This document shows positions 17,648 through 26,345 of a stretch of 38,312 nt of DNA, piece by piece; within the stretch, counting starts at the first letter, position 1, and every line of letters begins with the position of its first letter. Position numbers and translations under genes: made by a program. Under the pieces are notes generated by a model, which was given only the letters and a program-made list of their open reading frames with translations, was not told the DNA's origin and ran no database searches. The stretch comes from Chitinispirillaceae bacterium (GTDB lineage: Bacteria; Fibrobacterota; Chitinivibrionia; Chitinivibrionales; Chitinispirillaceae): contig JAFGIN010000184.1 of NCBI GenBank assembly GCA_016929595.1, positions 1-38,312 on the forward strand, in the 5' to 3' direction.

Positions 17648-19153
17648 ATGAACCAGCGTCAGTTGGAACTTCAGCGTGATTTATACCGTTTATTGTTAGG
17701 TGTGAATGATAGCGTGACCCGGGATATCGATGAAATTTTGTACAATGCATTAAAACTGGTGGTAGAGATAACCCGTGCTCGTATAGGATATATAGAATTA
17801 CGTGACAAAGAGGGTGCCATCTGGTGGTCAAAGGAGCATTGTAATGAAGTTGATATCGAAAGTATCCGGCGAAGGATTTCGACAGGAATCATTTCCAGGG
17901 CTATCTCCACTGGAGAGACGATTATTACTCCGTCAGCCTTTCTTGATGCACGATTTTCAGATCGGGATAGTGTTCGTGAAGACCGTATAGAAGCGGTCCT
18001 CTGTTCTCCTTTCAAGCAGGATGAAATCGTGGGAGTGATCTATCTGCAGGGGGAAAGTGAGCATGCCTTCACTGATGAGCATTGTTTGATGGAGACTGAA
18101 CTTTTTTCACGGCACATTACCCCACTGTTACGGCAATTGAATCGCAAAATGCAACCGAATCGTAATGAAGATTTGCGTAAAAAATATGATTTAAAAGATG
18201 TTATCGGGGATAGTCACCTATTATTGCTGAAATTAAAAGAAGCAATGGCTATAGCAGAGCTTGATGTGACCGTACTTTTAACCGGAGAAACCGGGACTGG
18301 AAAAGGTGTGGTGGCTCGTGCAATTCACAAAAACAGTTTCAGAAAATATAACCCGTTTGTTCATGTAAATTGTGCGAATCTTCCCGAACAATTGGCGGAA
18401 AGTGAACTTTTCGGGGCATCGAAGGGTTCTCATTCTGGAGCATATACCGATATTAAAGGGAAAATTGCTGCAGCAAAGGGGGGGACCCTATTTCTTGATG
18501 AAATAGGGATATTACCGATATCTATACAATCAAAATTACTTCAGTTCCTTGAAGATGGCTGTTATTGTCCGCTTGGTTCGACTGTTCCTCTGGATGCCGA
18601 TGTACGGATTATAACCGCAACAAACATTAATTTTGAAGAAGCTGTATCGCAGGGTACCTTCAAAGAGGATCTGTACTACCGTTTATGCGTTTTCCCTATT
18701 GAGTTGCCACCTTTGCGGAAACGTAAAGAAGATATTCCAGCACTAGTGACTTTCTTCATTAAAAAATATTGTAACTTGTATAAAATGGCTGTCATGGAAA
18801 TCGAGCCGCAGGTGCTATTGGCACTACAGGAGTGTGAATGGAAGGGTAATGTTCGTGAAATTGATCATAAAGTGCAACAGGGCATACTCAGGGCTCGGGT
18901 TGACCACTCATCTAAACTGCAGTTTCATCATCTGTTGCCTGAGCAGCAGGAAATACCGGATTCGGGGGAGTCAACAACTTATCGTGAAGGAAAGGATACC
19001 TGGGAGAGGCGATTCCTGATTGTTCATCTCGAAAAAAACGGGTGGAATATATCTGAAACTGCAAAGTCGCTCGATTTGTCAAGATCGCATCTCAATAATC
19101 TCATAAAAATACATCAACTTGAGCGGCGTGATATAAGTCCCGCAACAGCATGA
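17648..19153 (+). CDS. Sigma-54-type transcriptional activator (GAF - AAA+ - Fis HTH)
   Basis: A 501-residue bacterial enhancer-binding protein. A GAF sensor fills residues 15-160. The AAA+ domain (about 190-420) has Walker A GETGTGKG (213-220), Walker B GGTLFLDEIG, and the sensor and arginine blocks DADVRIITATN and FKEDLYYRLCVFPIELPPLR. A Fis-type helix-turn-helix ends the protein (NISETAKSLDLSRSHLNNLI). The usual GAFTGA loop, which contacts sigma-54, reads GSHSGA (residues 260-265), so the two key positions Phe and Thr are His and Ser. From memory, similar variants occur in activators linked to Ser/Thr kinases. The kinase-fusion gene follows by 166 bases. The GAF domain has no response-regulator receiver, so it senses a ligand or the kinase. 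It is the natural candidate to bind the inverted repeats upstream of the four sigma-54 promoters here. Confidence 0.88.
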   Translation: MNQRQLELQRDLYRLLLGVNDSVTRDIDEILYNALKLVVEITRARIGYIELRDKEGAIWWSKEHCNEVDIESIRRRISTGIISRAISTGETIITPSAFLDARFSDRDSVREDRIEAVLCSPFKQDEIVGVIYLQGESEHAFTDEHCLMETELFSRHITPLLRQLNRKMQPNRNEDLRKKYDLKDVIGDSHLLLLKLKEAMAIAELDVTVLLTGETGTGKGVVARAIHKNSFRKYNPFVHVNCANLPEQLAESELFGASKGSHSGAYTDIKGKIAAAKGGTLFLDEIGILPISIQSKLLQFLEDGCYCPLGSTVPLDADVRIITATNINFEEAVSQGTFKEDLYYRLCVFPIELPPLRKRKEDIPALVTFFIKKYCNLYKMAVMEIEPQVLLALQECEWKGNVREIDHKVQQGILRARVDHSSKLQFHHLLPEQQEIPDSGESTTYREGKDTWERRFLIVHLEKNGWNISETAKSLDLSRSHLNNLIKIHQLERRDISPATA

Positions 19154-19168
19154 GATGTCATTTTTTTC

Positions 19169-19193
19169 GGACGCTCAGGAGTATCTTGTGTCC
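19169..19193. promoter_or_regulatory. Upstream activator site 1 (GGAC-N17-GTCC)
   Basis: The arms CGGAC and GTCCG are separated by 17 bases between GGAC and GTCC, with centre at 19181. It lies 40 bases upstream of the -24 element of the kinase-fusion gene. T-runs on both sides mean it could also act as a weak terminator for the preceding activator gene. The same spaced repeat recurs upstream of the three other sigma-54 promoters in the window. Confidence 0.6.
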
Positions 19194-19233
19194 GTTTTTT
19201 CAGACAGTGTAAATTTGGAATAAAATAGTTGAT

Positions 19234-19249
19234 TGGCATATTCTTTACC
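19234..19249 (+). promoter_or_regulatory. Sigma-54 promoter of the TOMM operon
   Basis: TGGCATATTCTTTACC fits the -24/-12 pattern TGGCAC-N5-TTGC except for T for C at position 6 and A for G at position 14. It is 70 bases before the kinase-fusion ATG at 19320, and the gene for a sigma-54 activator is immediately upstream. Confidence 0.65.
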
Positions 19250-19319
19250 ACTTCTTCCTGAGTGAATTAAAATAACGGTATGATAATTGCGTACATGATC
19301 GGCTTTTTTAAGGACTGTT

Positions 19320-22300
19320 ATGACAAACACATCAGATGACAAGTTACTTTCCATTGATGATCTTCACGACTGCTATCGCTTTACAAGAAAACTTGCTAAC
19401 GGTGGATTCTCAGATGTTTTTCTGGCGGAAAAACGTAATTCAGGCGAATATATTGCCATAAAAATGATGAAAAGTGTCAGTCTTGATGAAGGCGACGAGC
19501 GAAAAACAGCCCGTTTTCGCCGTGAGATGTTACTATACAGACAATTGGATCATCCGAACATTGTTAAAGTTATCGATTCCGGTGAGACCAACAACGGTAT
19601 TCTTTTTATCGTTTTCGAATACATAAAAGGGCAGAATCTATCAGATCTGTTAAAAAAGGAGGGGGCACTTTCACTCTCAAGAACAGTACATCTGATGATG
19701 CAGCTGTTGAAAGGTCTTGGTGAAGCTCATGCAAAGGGAATAATTCATCGTGATCTCAAACCAGAAAATATAATGGTTGTAGCAGACGAAACTTCTGAGC
19801 TGGTAAAAATCCTTGATTTTGGTGTCAGTACGTTTGTGCAAGGGGTGTCACCTGACATTCATCGTCTTACGATGACGCGAGAGTTCCTGGGAACACCTGT
19901 CTATTCGGCTCCGGAGCAGCTTCGTGGAGAGCCGGTGTCTGTCAAAATTGATATTTATGCATGGGGACTCATCTTCCTGGAATGTATTACGGGTAGGTCA
20001 CCCTTTACAGGACAGACAATTCCTGCTGTAGTACAACAACAGCTCGCTTCATCACCGATACCAATGCCGGCAGCACTTATCAGCCATCAACTTGGAACAC
20101 TGCTACGCTGGACTCTTGAAAAAAATGCAGATCGCAGGGCTGGCAGTGTCCCGGTTATCATCTCACACCTGGAAACCGTTGCACTAGATAGTATACCACA
20201 GCAAAACGGTTTTTTAACCGGGGATTTCCCAAATGTGGAATCAGTAGCTATTCCACAGGTCGTGATCTATGACACAGTCAGTGCTGCCCCCGAACGAAGG
20301 CAGGTAACAACCCTCTGCTGCATTATTGACATGCAGCGTTTGCCACCGGGCATTTCAAATGATGTACTGGATGAGCTCTATCAGGACCTTATGGAAACAG
20401 GCAAAAATCTGGTAAAACGATATGGGGCATATATCAGCAACGATTCCGGTGACCGGATTTTTGCCTGCTTTGGTTTTCCCGTTGCCGGAGATACCGATGC
20501 GCGACGAGCTGCACGAAGTGCTCTGGAGCTTGCAAACACACTTACACAACGTAATGCTGTCTTTTCCAGGCAGCATGGAATACGTATTACCTTTCGGATT
20601 GGTATTCACACCGGCACAATAACCGTTCGCAGGCATTCTCAGAACAACCCTGTTCTGTCGGGACTTGTGCTCAATAACGCAGGAAAACTCTCCAGGGCGG
20701 CACAGCAGGATTCGATTCTGGTAAGTAAAAGTAGTTTTTCTCTGCTTAAAGACAGTATCGAAATGACCGAAATTTCTGATAATACCGTTTCTGTGCTGTT
20801 TTCCAATGAACAAGTATACAGAATGATAGGTGAGAAACGCCATGACAGTCTGATCGATATTTTCACCGACACGATTTCCCCGATGATAGGAAGAGATGGA
20901 GAACTTGCCCGGTTGTCTGATGCATGGACCGCTGTCCGTACCGATTTAGTTGGTAATGTGATACTGCTGCAGGGAGAAGCTGGTATCGGTAAATCCCGCC
21001 TTGCTTCAGAATTTGCAAAAAAAATTGCAATGGAAAGCTGCGGATGGCTTGAGTGCCGCTGCCTCCCTGAAGGAAAAAACAGCGCACTGCATCCGGTACT
21101 CAGTTTCCTGCGTACCCTGTTCAGATTATCAGAAACATCTTCATCAAATGATAACAGCCTTTCACTTGAACACCATCTCAAAATGTATGGAGTGGACTGC
21201 AGTATTGCGATGCCACTCTTTGGTTCCTGGCTTGGTGTTCCAACTGATAGCTACACCATGCTGCAGTTCTCTCCTCAAAAACAGAAAGAGATTGTCCTTC
21301 ACTTGTCGAGTGAGATTTTTGCACGAGCTGCACAGGATTCCGGTTCGGTTATCATGATCGAAGATCTTCACTGGGCCGATCCGACAACCATAGAATTCTT
21401 ACCCAAACTGTTTGAGCAGGTAAAGAAGCGTGGTGTTTTGCTTTGTATGAGCGCGCGACCAGCATTTGTACCTCCGTGGAATAGCAACGAAACCGAAGTC
21501 ATAGCGCTCAGCGGATTGAATGATGAACATGTTGAAGAGGTTGCACGGGTAATATTTGGTTCCGAAGAGATTGGGCGTGATACCCTTGCTAAAATTGTCA
21601 GCCGTGTTGACGGTGTACCTTTGTTCATTGAAGAGATCGCAAAGCTGATACGTGAAAAGAAACTGAACAATGAGGAGATTCCGTCAACACTTATTGATTT
21701 ACTTACCAGTAAGATGGATCATTTAGGTCCTGCCCGAGAAACCGTTCAACTCGCATCTGTTATAGGGAGAGAATTTGATTATAATCTTATTGAGAAAGTC
21801 TCCTCTAAGGATACTTCATTACTTCTTGCAGATCTGGATCATTTAATTTCTGCGGGAATAATACATATTCAGTTAGTCGTAGGGAATCCACATTATATGT
21901 TTCATCATGCATTAATGAGGGATGCGGTTTATGAGAGTGTTGATAAAAACCTGCGGAAAGAGATGCATACAAGGATTGCTGAAGTATTGGAGAGAGATTT
22001 TACCGATATTGCAACATGTCAACCAGAAACTCTTGCGTTTCACTGGGCTGGAGCTGGCTACCACGAAAATGCAATTGTTTATGGGATTAGTGCAGCAACT
22101 CAATATTTGTCAAAATCGCTCTACTCTGAAGCAATATATCACGCCTGTGAAAGTCTCACATGGATTATGAATATAAAGGATGATTCTTTAAAAATCGAAA
22201 AAGAGTTACAATTATTACAATTGTTAATCCCATCCTATATTTCTACAAAGGGATTTGCCGCATCGGAAGTGAATAAGATCAATTTGCGTATGGATGTTAT

Positions 22301-23345
22301 ACGGAGCCAGCTTCCTAGAGAATCACAATATTACACATCCATTATATGGGGAAAAGTGATATATTACGAGACTACCCCCGATTATGATCAAATGGAAAAT
22401 TATTTAAATGAAGGATTAATAATCGGTTTAGAACTTGGTGATAATGACCTTTTATCAGCCTTGCATTCAGTAAGATCACATTACTGTTTATCACATGGAA
22501 CATATAAGAAATCTGTTATCAATGCGGATATTTCCACTGATTATTACCACAAAAAGATGTTGAATAATCACAGCACGGTATTTGGGCATGATTCAAAAGT
22601 TCTATCATTAAGTATAAAGGCGCTGGCATTAGCTATTCTGGGTGATGTTAATCTTGCAAATGACTGTATAGAATCAGCTATATCTTTTGCCAATGAATTA
22701 AATGATGCTTCTTCAATTGGTTTAGCCTTGGCATATCAGCTTTGTGTTTTCCATGAATGCAATGAGAAACAACGGATCAGACAATATTGTGATACCTTCA
22801 GGGTGTTTATAAATCAATATGGTCTTGGACTATGGCTTAATATTTTGGACCTTTATGACAGCTGGTCAAATAATGATCTTGAAAAAGCAAAAAATTGTCT
22901 GGACTGCTTTCATTCTTTGGGAATAAGACAAATTGAACCATACTGGAATTTTATTACAGCACAAATTGAATATGAAACAGGTTTATATTGTGATTGCATG
23001 GATCGGATTGAAAGTGCAATAATCCGCAGTAATGAATCTGGTGAAATTTTTTATGTACCGGAACTTTATCGGTTGAAAGCACAATGTATCTGCAGGACCG
23101 ATCCTCATTCAACACAGGAAATAGAAGAGGCTTTTTGGAAGGCATATCATTTCGCTGAAAATATGGATGCTCATTTGTTCAAAGTTCGTATTCTTAACAT
23201 TAGCATACAGAGCATGTCCAATTATAGTATTAGGAATAAAGTAAGAAACGAATTGTCTAAGGAAATATCATATATTAATAATTCAATTGGAAAACAGGAA
23301 CATTATGAATTTAAAGAGTCACAGGAACTGATATCATCATTTTAA
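19320..23345 (+). CDS. TOMM-type Ser/Thr kinase / cyclase-like / AAA-ATPase fusion protein
   Basis: A 1341-residue signalling protein. Residues 15-290 are a eukaryotic-like kinase: glycine loop NGGFSDVFLAE, Lys48, His143-Arg144-Asp145 and Asp166-Phe167-Gly168, so it looks active. Residues 320-485 resemble a class III nucleotide cyclase, but the first metal Asp of the usual FADIVG block is lost (TLCCIIDMQ), while the second (SGDRIFACFG) stays, so cyclase activity is doubtful. From about 520 an AAA/LuxR-type ATPase has Walker A GEAGIGKSR (552-560) and Walker B VIMIED (677-682). Residues 900-1341 are helical TPR-like repeats. This is the architecture known as the TOMM system kinase/cyclase fusion, found beside YcaO genes. 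Its role in TOMM systems is not settled; signalling in control of production is likely. It heads the operon, 22 bases before the precursor gene. Confidence 0.87.
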   Translation: MTNTSDDKLLSIDDLHDCYRFTRKLANGGFSDVFLAEKRNSGEYIAIKMMKSVSLDEGDERKTARFRREMLLYRQLDHPNIVKVIDSGETNNGILFIVFEYIKGQNLSDLLKKEGALSLSRTVHLMMQLLKGLGEAHAKGIIHRDLKPENIMVVADETSELVKILDFGVSTFVQGVSPDIHRLTMTREFLGTPVYSAPEQLRGEPVSVKIDIYAWGLIFLECITGRSPFTGQTIPAVVQQQLASSPIPMPAALISHQLGTLLRWTLEKNADRRAGSVPVIISHLETVALDSIPQQNGFLTGDFPNVESVAIPQVVIYDTVSAAPERRQVTTLCCIIDMQRLPPGISNDVLDELYQDLMETGKNLVKRYGAYISNDSGDRIFACFGFPVAGDTDARRAARSALELANTLTQRNAVFSRQHGIRITFRIGIHTGTITVRRHSQNNPVLSGLVLNNAGKLSRAAQQDSILVSKSSFSLLKDSIEMTEISDNTVSVLFSNEQVYRMIGEKRHDSLIDIFTDTISPMIGRDGELARLSDAWTAVRTDLVGNVILLQGEAGIGKSRLASEFAKKIAMESCGWLECRCLPEGKNSALHPVLSFLRTLFRLSETSSSNDNSLSLEHHLKMYGVDCSIAMPLFGSWLGVPTDSYTMLQFSPQKQKEIVLHLSSEIFARAAQDSGSVIMIEDLHWADPTTIEFLPKLFEQVKKRGVLLCMSARPAFVPPWNSNETEVIALSGLNDEHVEEVARVIFGSEEIGRDTLAKIVSRVDGVPLFIEEIAKLIREKKLNNEEIPSTLIDLLTSKMDHLGPARETVQLASVIGREFDYNLIEKVSSKDTSLLLADLDHLISAGIIHIQLVVGNPHYMFHHALMRDAVYESVDKNLRKEMHTRIAEVLERDFTDIATCQPETLAFHWAGAGYHENAIVYGISAATQYLSKSLYSEAIYHACESLTWIMNIKDDSLKIEKELQLLQLLIPSYISTKGFAASEVNKINLRMDVIRSQLPRESQYYTSIIWGKVIYYETTPDYDQMENYLNEGLIIGLELGDNDLLSALHSVRSHYCLSHGTYKKSVINADISTDYYHKKMLNNHSTVFGHDSKVLSLSIKALALAILGDVNLANDCIESAISFANELNDASSIGLALAYQLCVFHECNEKQRIRQYCDTFRVFINQYGLGLWLNILDLYDSWSNNDLEKAKNCLDCFHSLGIRQIEPYWNFITAQIEYETGLYCDCMDRIESAIIRSNESGEIFYVPELYRLKAQCICRTDPHSTQEIEEAFWKAYHFAENMDAHLFKVRILNISIQSMSNYSIRNKVRNELSKEISYINNSIGKQEHYEFKESQELISSF

Positions 23346-23367
23346 CAAAGTAAACTAAGGAGAAAAG

Positions 23368-24147
23368 GTGAAAATTAAAGTAACATTACCAACTGGTAAA
23401 AAAAAAGATAATGAAAAAGATGAATATATAATTTATGGTGAAACTATCAATGAATCATGGCAGAATGCGTGGCCAAGAGCGATTTCCCGTGCCTGGAGAA
23501 TCGAATACAGACTTTTATCAGAGAAATTTTTTGAAAGCGATAAAGAATTAAACGAATTTTTAGATAAATGGATATTAATTACAAAGGATTTCGATTCTAA
23601 AGATATTGATAACAACAAATTACAAGATTTATTAAATTCGTGTAAGAATCAATGTCTTCCTGCTAATCTTAAGAATGACTTCTTATGGTATCTTCGTCTT
23701 CTATCACAAAATAGCTGTTGGGTTCTTAAAGCACTGATGATCGAAGGGTTTATTATTGATGCAGTTGAATATCCGCCGCCAAATATGGTTGAGATGAATG
23801 TATCGACGAGATTAATAGTAAAAAAGCCCAAGATGTCTTACCAAATTAACGCCGCAGATTCTTGTTATGGTTACAAATATAACGATACAATAAGCTCAGG
23901 AACTTCAGTAGAATTTACATTTGAAAAAGATGTTAATAAACCTAAAGGATGTCCAATTACGGGTGGAAAAATAAATATTAATGAATTCGATGCCTGCAGG
24001 AAAAACGGATGGGACGATCGTGCAAAGCACCTTGAACATGTCCTTGTACTTTCTTTACCACCTCGTCCGGTAAATGCAGATGAGTATGGTATTGCAGTTA
24101 AAGAGTATGAAGCGGAAGGAAGGGTTTACCCCTTCACTTGCACATAA
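23368..24147 (+). CDS. Precursor-like protein of a TOMM peptide (BMA_0021/BMA_0022-like)
   Basis: A 259-residue protein, GTG start with AAGGAG 6 bases ahead. The N-terminal part has WQNAWPRAISRAWRIEYRLL (residues about 31-50), resembling the leader motif of nitrile-hydratase-derived TOMM precursors (repeated A-R-A-W followed by a short helix). The C-terminal part has LVLSLPPRPVNADEYGIAV and ends VYPFTCT. This matches what I know of the BMA_0021/BMA_0022 family, whose members end in a tyrosine-Leu/Pro-FTCC type tail. Seven Cys are present (two around SCKNQC, one each in NSCW, DSCY, KGCP, DACRK, FTCT), with many Ser/Thr as azoline candidates. Members I know are only about 110 residues, so this one is more than twice as long and may carry an extra domain or a duplicated unit. 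It sits directly before the YcaO gene (19 bases), as expected for the substrate. Confidence 0.7.
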   Translation: MKIKVTLPTGKKKDNEKDEYIIYGETINESWQNAWPRAISRAWRIEYRLLSEKFFESDKELNEFLDKWILITKDFDSKDIDNNKLQDLLNSCKNQCLPANLKNDFLWYLRLLSQNSCWVLKALMIEGFIIDAVEYPPPNMVEMNVSTRLIVKKPKMSYQINAADSCYGYKYNDTISSGTSVEFTFEKDVNKPKGCPITGGKININEFDACRKNGWDDRAKHLEHVLVLSLPPRPVNADEYGIAVKEYEAEGRVYPFTCT

Positions 24148-24166
24148 CAAATCAAATTGCTTGCAA

Positions 24167-26335
24167 ATGTCTCTTATTAGTATCCATCTTGAGCAATATA
24201 TGATTACACCAGGGTATTCCATACATAGACTGGGTGTAGATCATGCTATTCTGCTTCACGAAACCCATTCTGTATCACTTAATGGTGTATTGTATATTGA
24301 CACACTAACTGCCATTGCAAATATGTTTATCAATCAAATTGCCAGGTACTCTATCGCAGATATATATTACGCAACCGATTATTTAAAAACTCGTGGTTAT
24401 ATATACGAGAAGCAAACTGTAACTCCAAACATTATTCATAAATGTGAATTTTCCAAAGAAGAACTGTATAACACATCCTTATCGATAAACGGAACATCAC
24501 CATTTCTCATAGAATCGATGACTAAAGCTTTAATTGGAACCGGCTTCACATCCGTAATTGATACTCCTGGAAGTTCTGTTAATCTGATCGTCTGCAGCGA
24601 CTACCTTGAAAGTGGAGTCTCTGAAATGTTGAAATGTGCATTTTCTTGTGGAGCTGTGTATTGTTTTCTGGTGAAACTAGCAGGAAAAGTTCTCTGGATT
24701 GGGCCACTTTTTCAAAAGGGACAACGCCCCTGCTGGAATTGTCTATTGAGAGTTTTAAAAAGAAACCGACCTGTTGAAAGCTTTCTTTCAAAACTGACTG
24801 GTTCTCAAATAGTACCAAAAAATATTATCTCACCAATATCTATGCAGATCGGTTTAAATGCAGCGATTATGCATCTGATAAAAAAGATACAGATTAATAC
24901 ACATAATGACTCTGAGCTTTTAACAATTGACACCCAGAATTTATCAGTAGAAAGACACTACATTCGCGTTCTGCCGCAGTGTGAGGTCTGCGGGAACAGT
25001 TCTCAATTCTCCGAGCAGGTCAAGTCGCCTATTGAAATAACCGATGTACCTCGTCTTTTCACTCAAAGCGGCGGGTACCGAAGCACTCCTCCTGAAATAA
25101 CATGGGAAAATTACCGTCACCTTATCAGTCCGGTTACTGGTATTGTGAGTTATATTGCTCCATGCAATAAAAAGAACAGCATTTTTCGATCAGTTTGGAA
25201 GGCGACATATTTTGTGAGCCCTTTAACAGATGTAAATATTCATAATGAAAAATTTGTTAGGAATAGTTTTGGCAAGGGAAATAATGCTGCCCAATCCCGG
25301 ACAAGTGCACTATGCGAGGCTATAGAGCGTTATGCAAATATGTACACAGGAGAAGAACCTAAGATTAGAGGTAGTTATAATAAACTTAAACCATCTGCTA
25401 TAAATCCTGAAACACTGCAGTTTTATACTATGAAACAATATGCATTAAGAGAAAGTTTGAATGCGCTGTCGTCACCGCAGAAGATACCGCTACCCTTTGA
25501 TCCGGATAAGGTAATTAATTGGACTCCAGTATGGTCTTTCACCCGAAAAAAATGGTGCTATTTACCATTAGAATATTGTTACTCCATGACACCAACGGTT
25601 CGCGAGGAAAATGTTACTTCTTTCAGCTCAAATGGTAGTGCTGCAGGCAACTGTATTGAGGAAGCAATACTACAAGGGTTTCTTGAATTGGTTGAACGGG
25701 ATGCAACTGCTATCTGGTGGTACAATAGAATCAAGAGACCGCAAATAGATTTAGAATCCTTCAATGATAATTATTTTAATGAGGTAAAAAAGCATTACAA
25801 GGCACTTGGTTGGGATCTCTGGGTATTAGATATTACTCATGATTTGCAGATACCTTCTGTAATTGCTTTGTCAAAAAATAAGGAGAATGGCCATTTTGCC
25901 ATAGGACTTGGAACGCATTTGTCAATGTATTTGGCTATTCAACGGGCCATTACAGAAATGCATCAAACTTTTGATCCTGAAGGAAATCACGATCCGATAT
26001 GGACCGAGGAGCAAATTGAACAGAAAAGCTTTTTATACCCTGCAGAAAATCAAAGCACAGGGATTAATACCTGGATCTTACCACCTGAAAGATCACTAAA
26101 AGATGATATTCTGGATTGCGTTAAAAGAGTAGAAACTGCTGGAATGGAATTTCTGGTATTAAACTATACCAGACCCGATATAGGAGTACCTACTGTAAAA
26201 GTAATAGTTCCTGGTCTGCGTCATTTCTGGAAACAACTTGGTCCTGGCAGGCTTTATTCTGTTCCGGTCAAAATGGGGTGGATAGACCAGGAATTAGAAG
26301 AGGATTCTATGAATCCGATAGAACTTGCAGTGTAA
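24167..26335 (+). CDS. Fused leader-binding/YcaO cyclodehydratase (TOMM maturase)
   Basis: A bifunctional protein of 722 residues from the ATG at 24167; the open frame extends 31 codons further upstream into the precursor gene, and no SD resolves the start. Residues 1-330 are an E1-like leader-peptide-binding domain with two zinc-binding pairs, Cys189-x-x-Cys192 (CWNC) and Cys272-x-x-Cys275 (CEVC). Residues about 350-700 are the YcaO domain, which uses ATP to cyclise Cys, Ser or Thr in the precursor to azolines. Its ATP-site glutamates appear in SRTSALCEAIERYA (about 379-392) and NCIEEAILQGFLELVERDAT (about 494-513). The C-terminus ends in NPIELAV, and the Pro-rich PxPxP end seen in most azoline-forming YcaO proteins is missing. 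No flavin dehydrogenase gene is present in the window, so oxidation to azoles is not assured. Confidence 0.87.
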   Translation: MSLISIHLEQYMITPGYSIHRLGVDHAILLHETHSVSLNGVLYIDTLTAIANMFINQIARYSIADIYYATDYLKTRGYIYEKQTVTPNIIHKCEFSKEELYNTSLSINGTSPFLIESMTKALIGTGFTSVIDTPGSSVNLIVCSDYLESGVSEMLKCAFSCGAVYCFLVKLAGKVLWIGPLFQKGQRPCWNCLLRVLKRNRPVESFLSKLTGSQIVPKNIISPISMQIGLNAAIMHLIKKIQINTHNDSELLTIDTQNLSVERHYIRVLPQCEVCGNSSQFSEQVKSPIEITDVPRLFTQSGGYRSTPPEITWENYRHLISPVTGIVSYIAPCNKKNSIFRSVWKATYFVSPLTDVNIHNEKFVRNSFGKGNNAAQSRTSALCEAIERYANMYTGEEPKIRGSYNKLKPSAINPETLQFYTMKQYALRESLNALSSPQKIPLPFDPDKVINWTPVWSFTRKKWCYLPLEYCYSMTPTVREENVTSFSSNGSAAGNCIEEAILQGFLELVERDATAIWWYNRIKRPQIDLESFNDNYFNEVKKHYKALGWDLWVLDITHDLQIPSVIALSKNKENGHFAIGLGTHLSMYLAIQRAITEMHQTFDPEGNHDPIWTEEQIEQKSFLYPAENQSTGINTWILPPERSLKDDILDCVKRVETAGMEFLVLNYTRPDIGVPTVKVIVPGLRHFWKQLGPGRLYSVPVKMGWIDQELEEDSMNPIELAV

Positions 26336-26345
26336 ATTTTAAAAT

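Noticed and set aside
19168..19200. Strong terminator after the activator gene
   Set aside because: The stem is only 5 bp with a 17-base loop, and the same spaced repeat recurs upstream of the other sigma-54 promoters, so a binding site explains it better.
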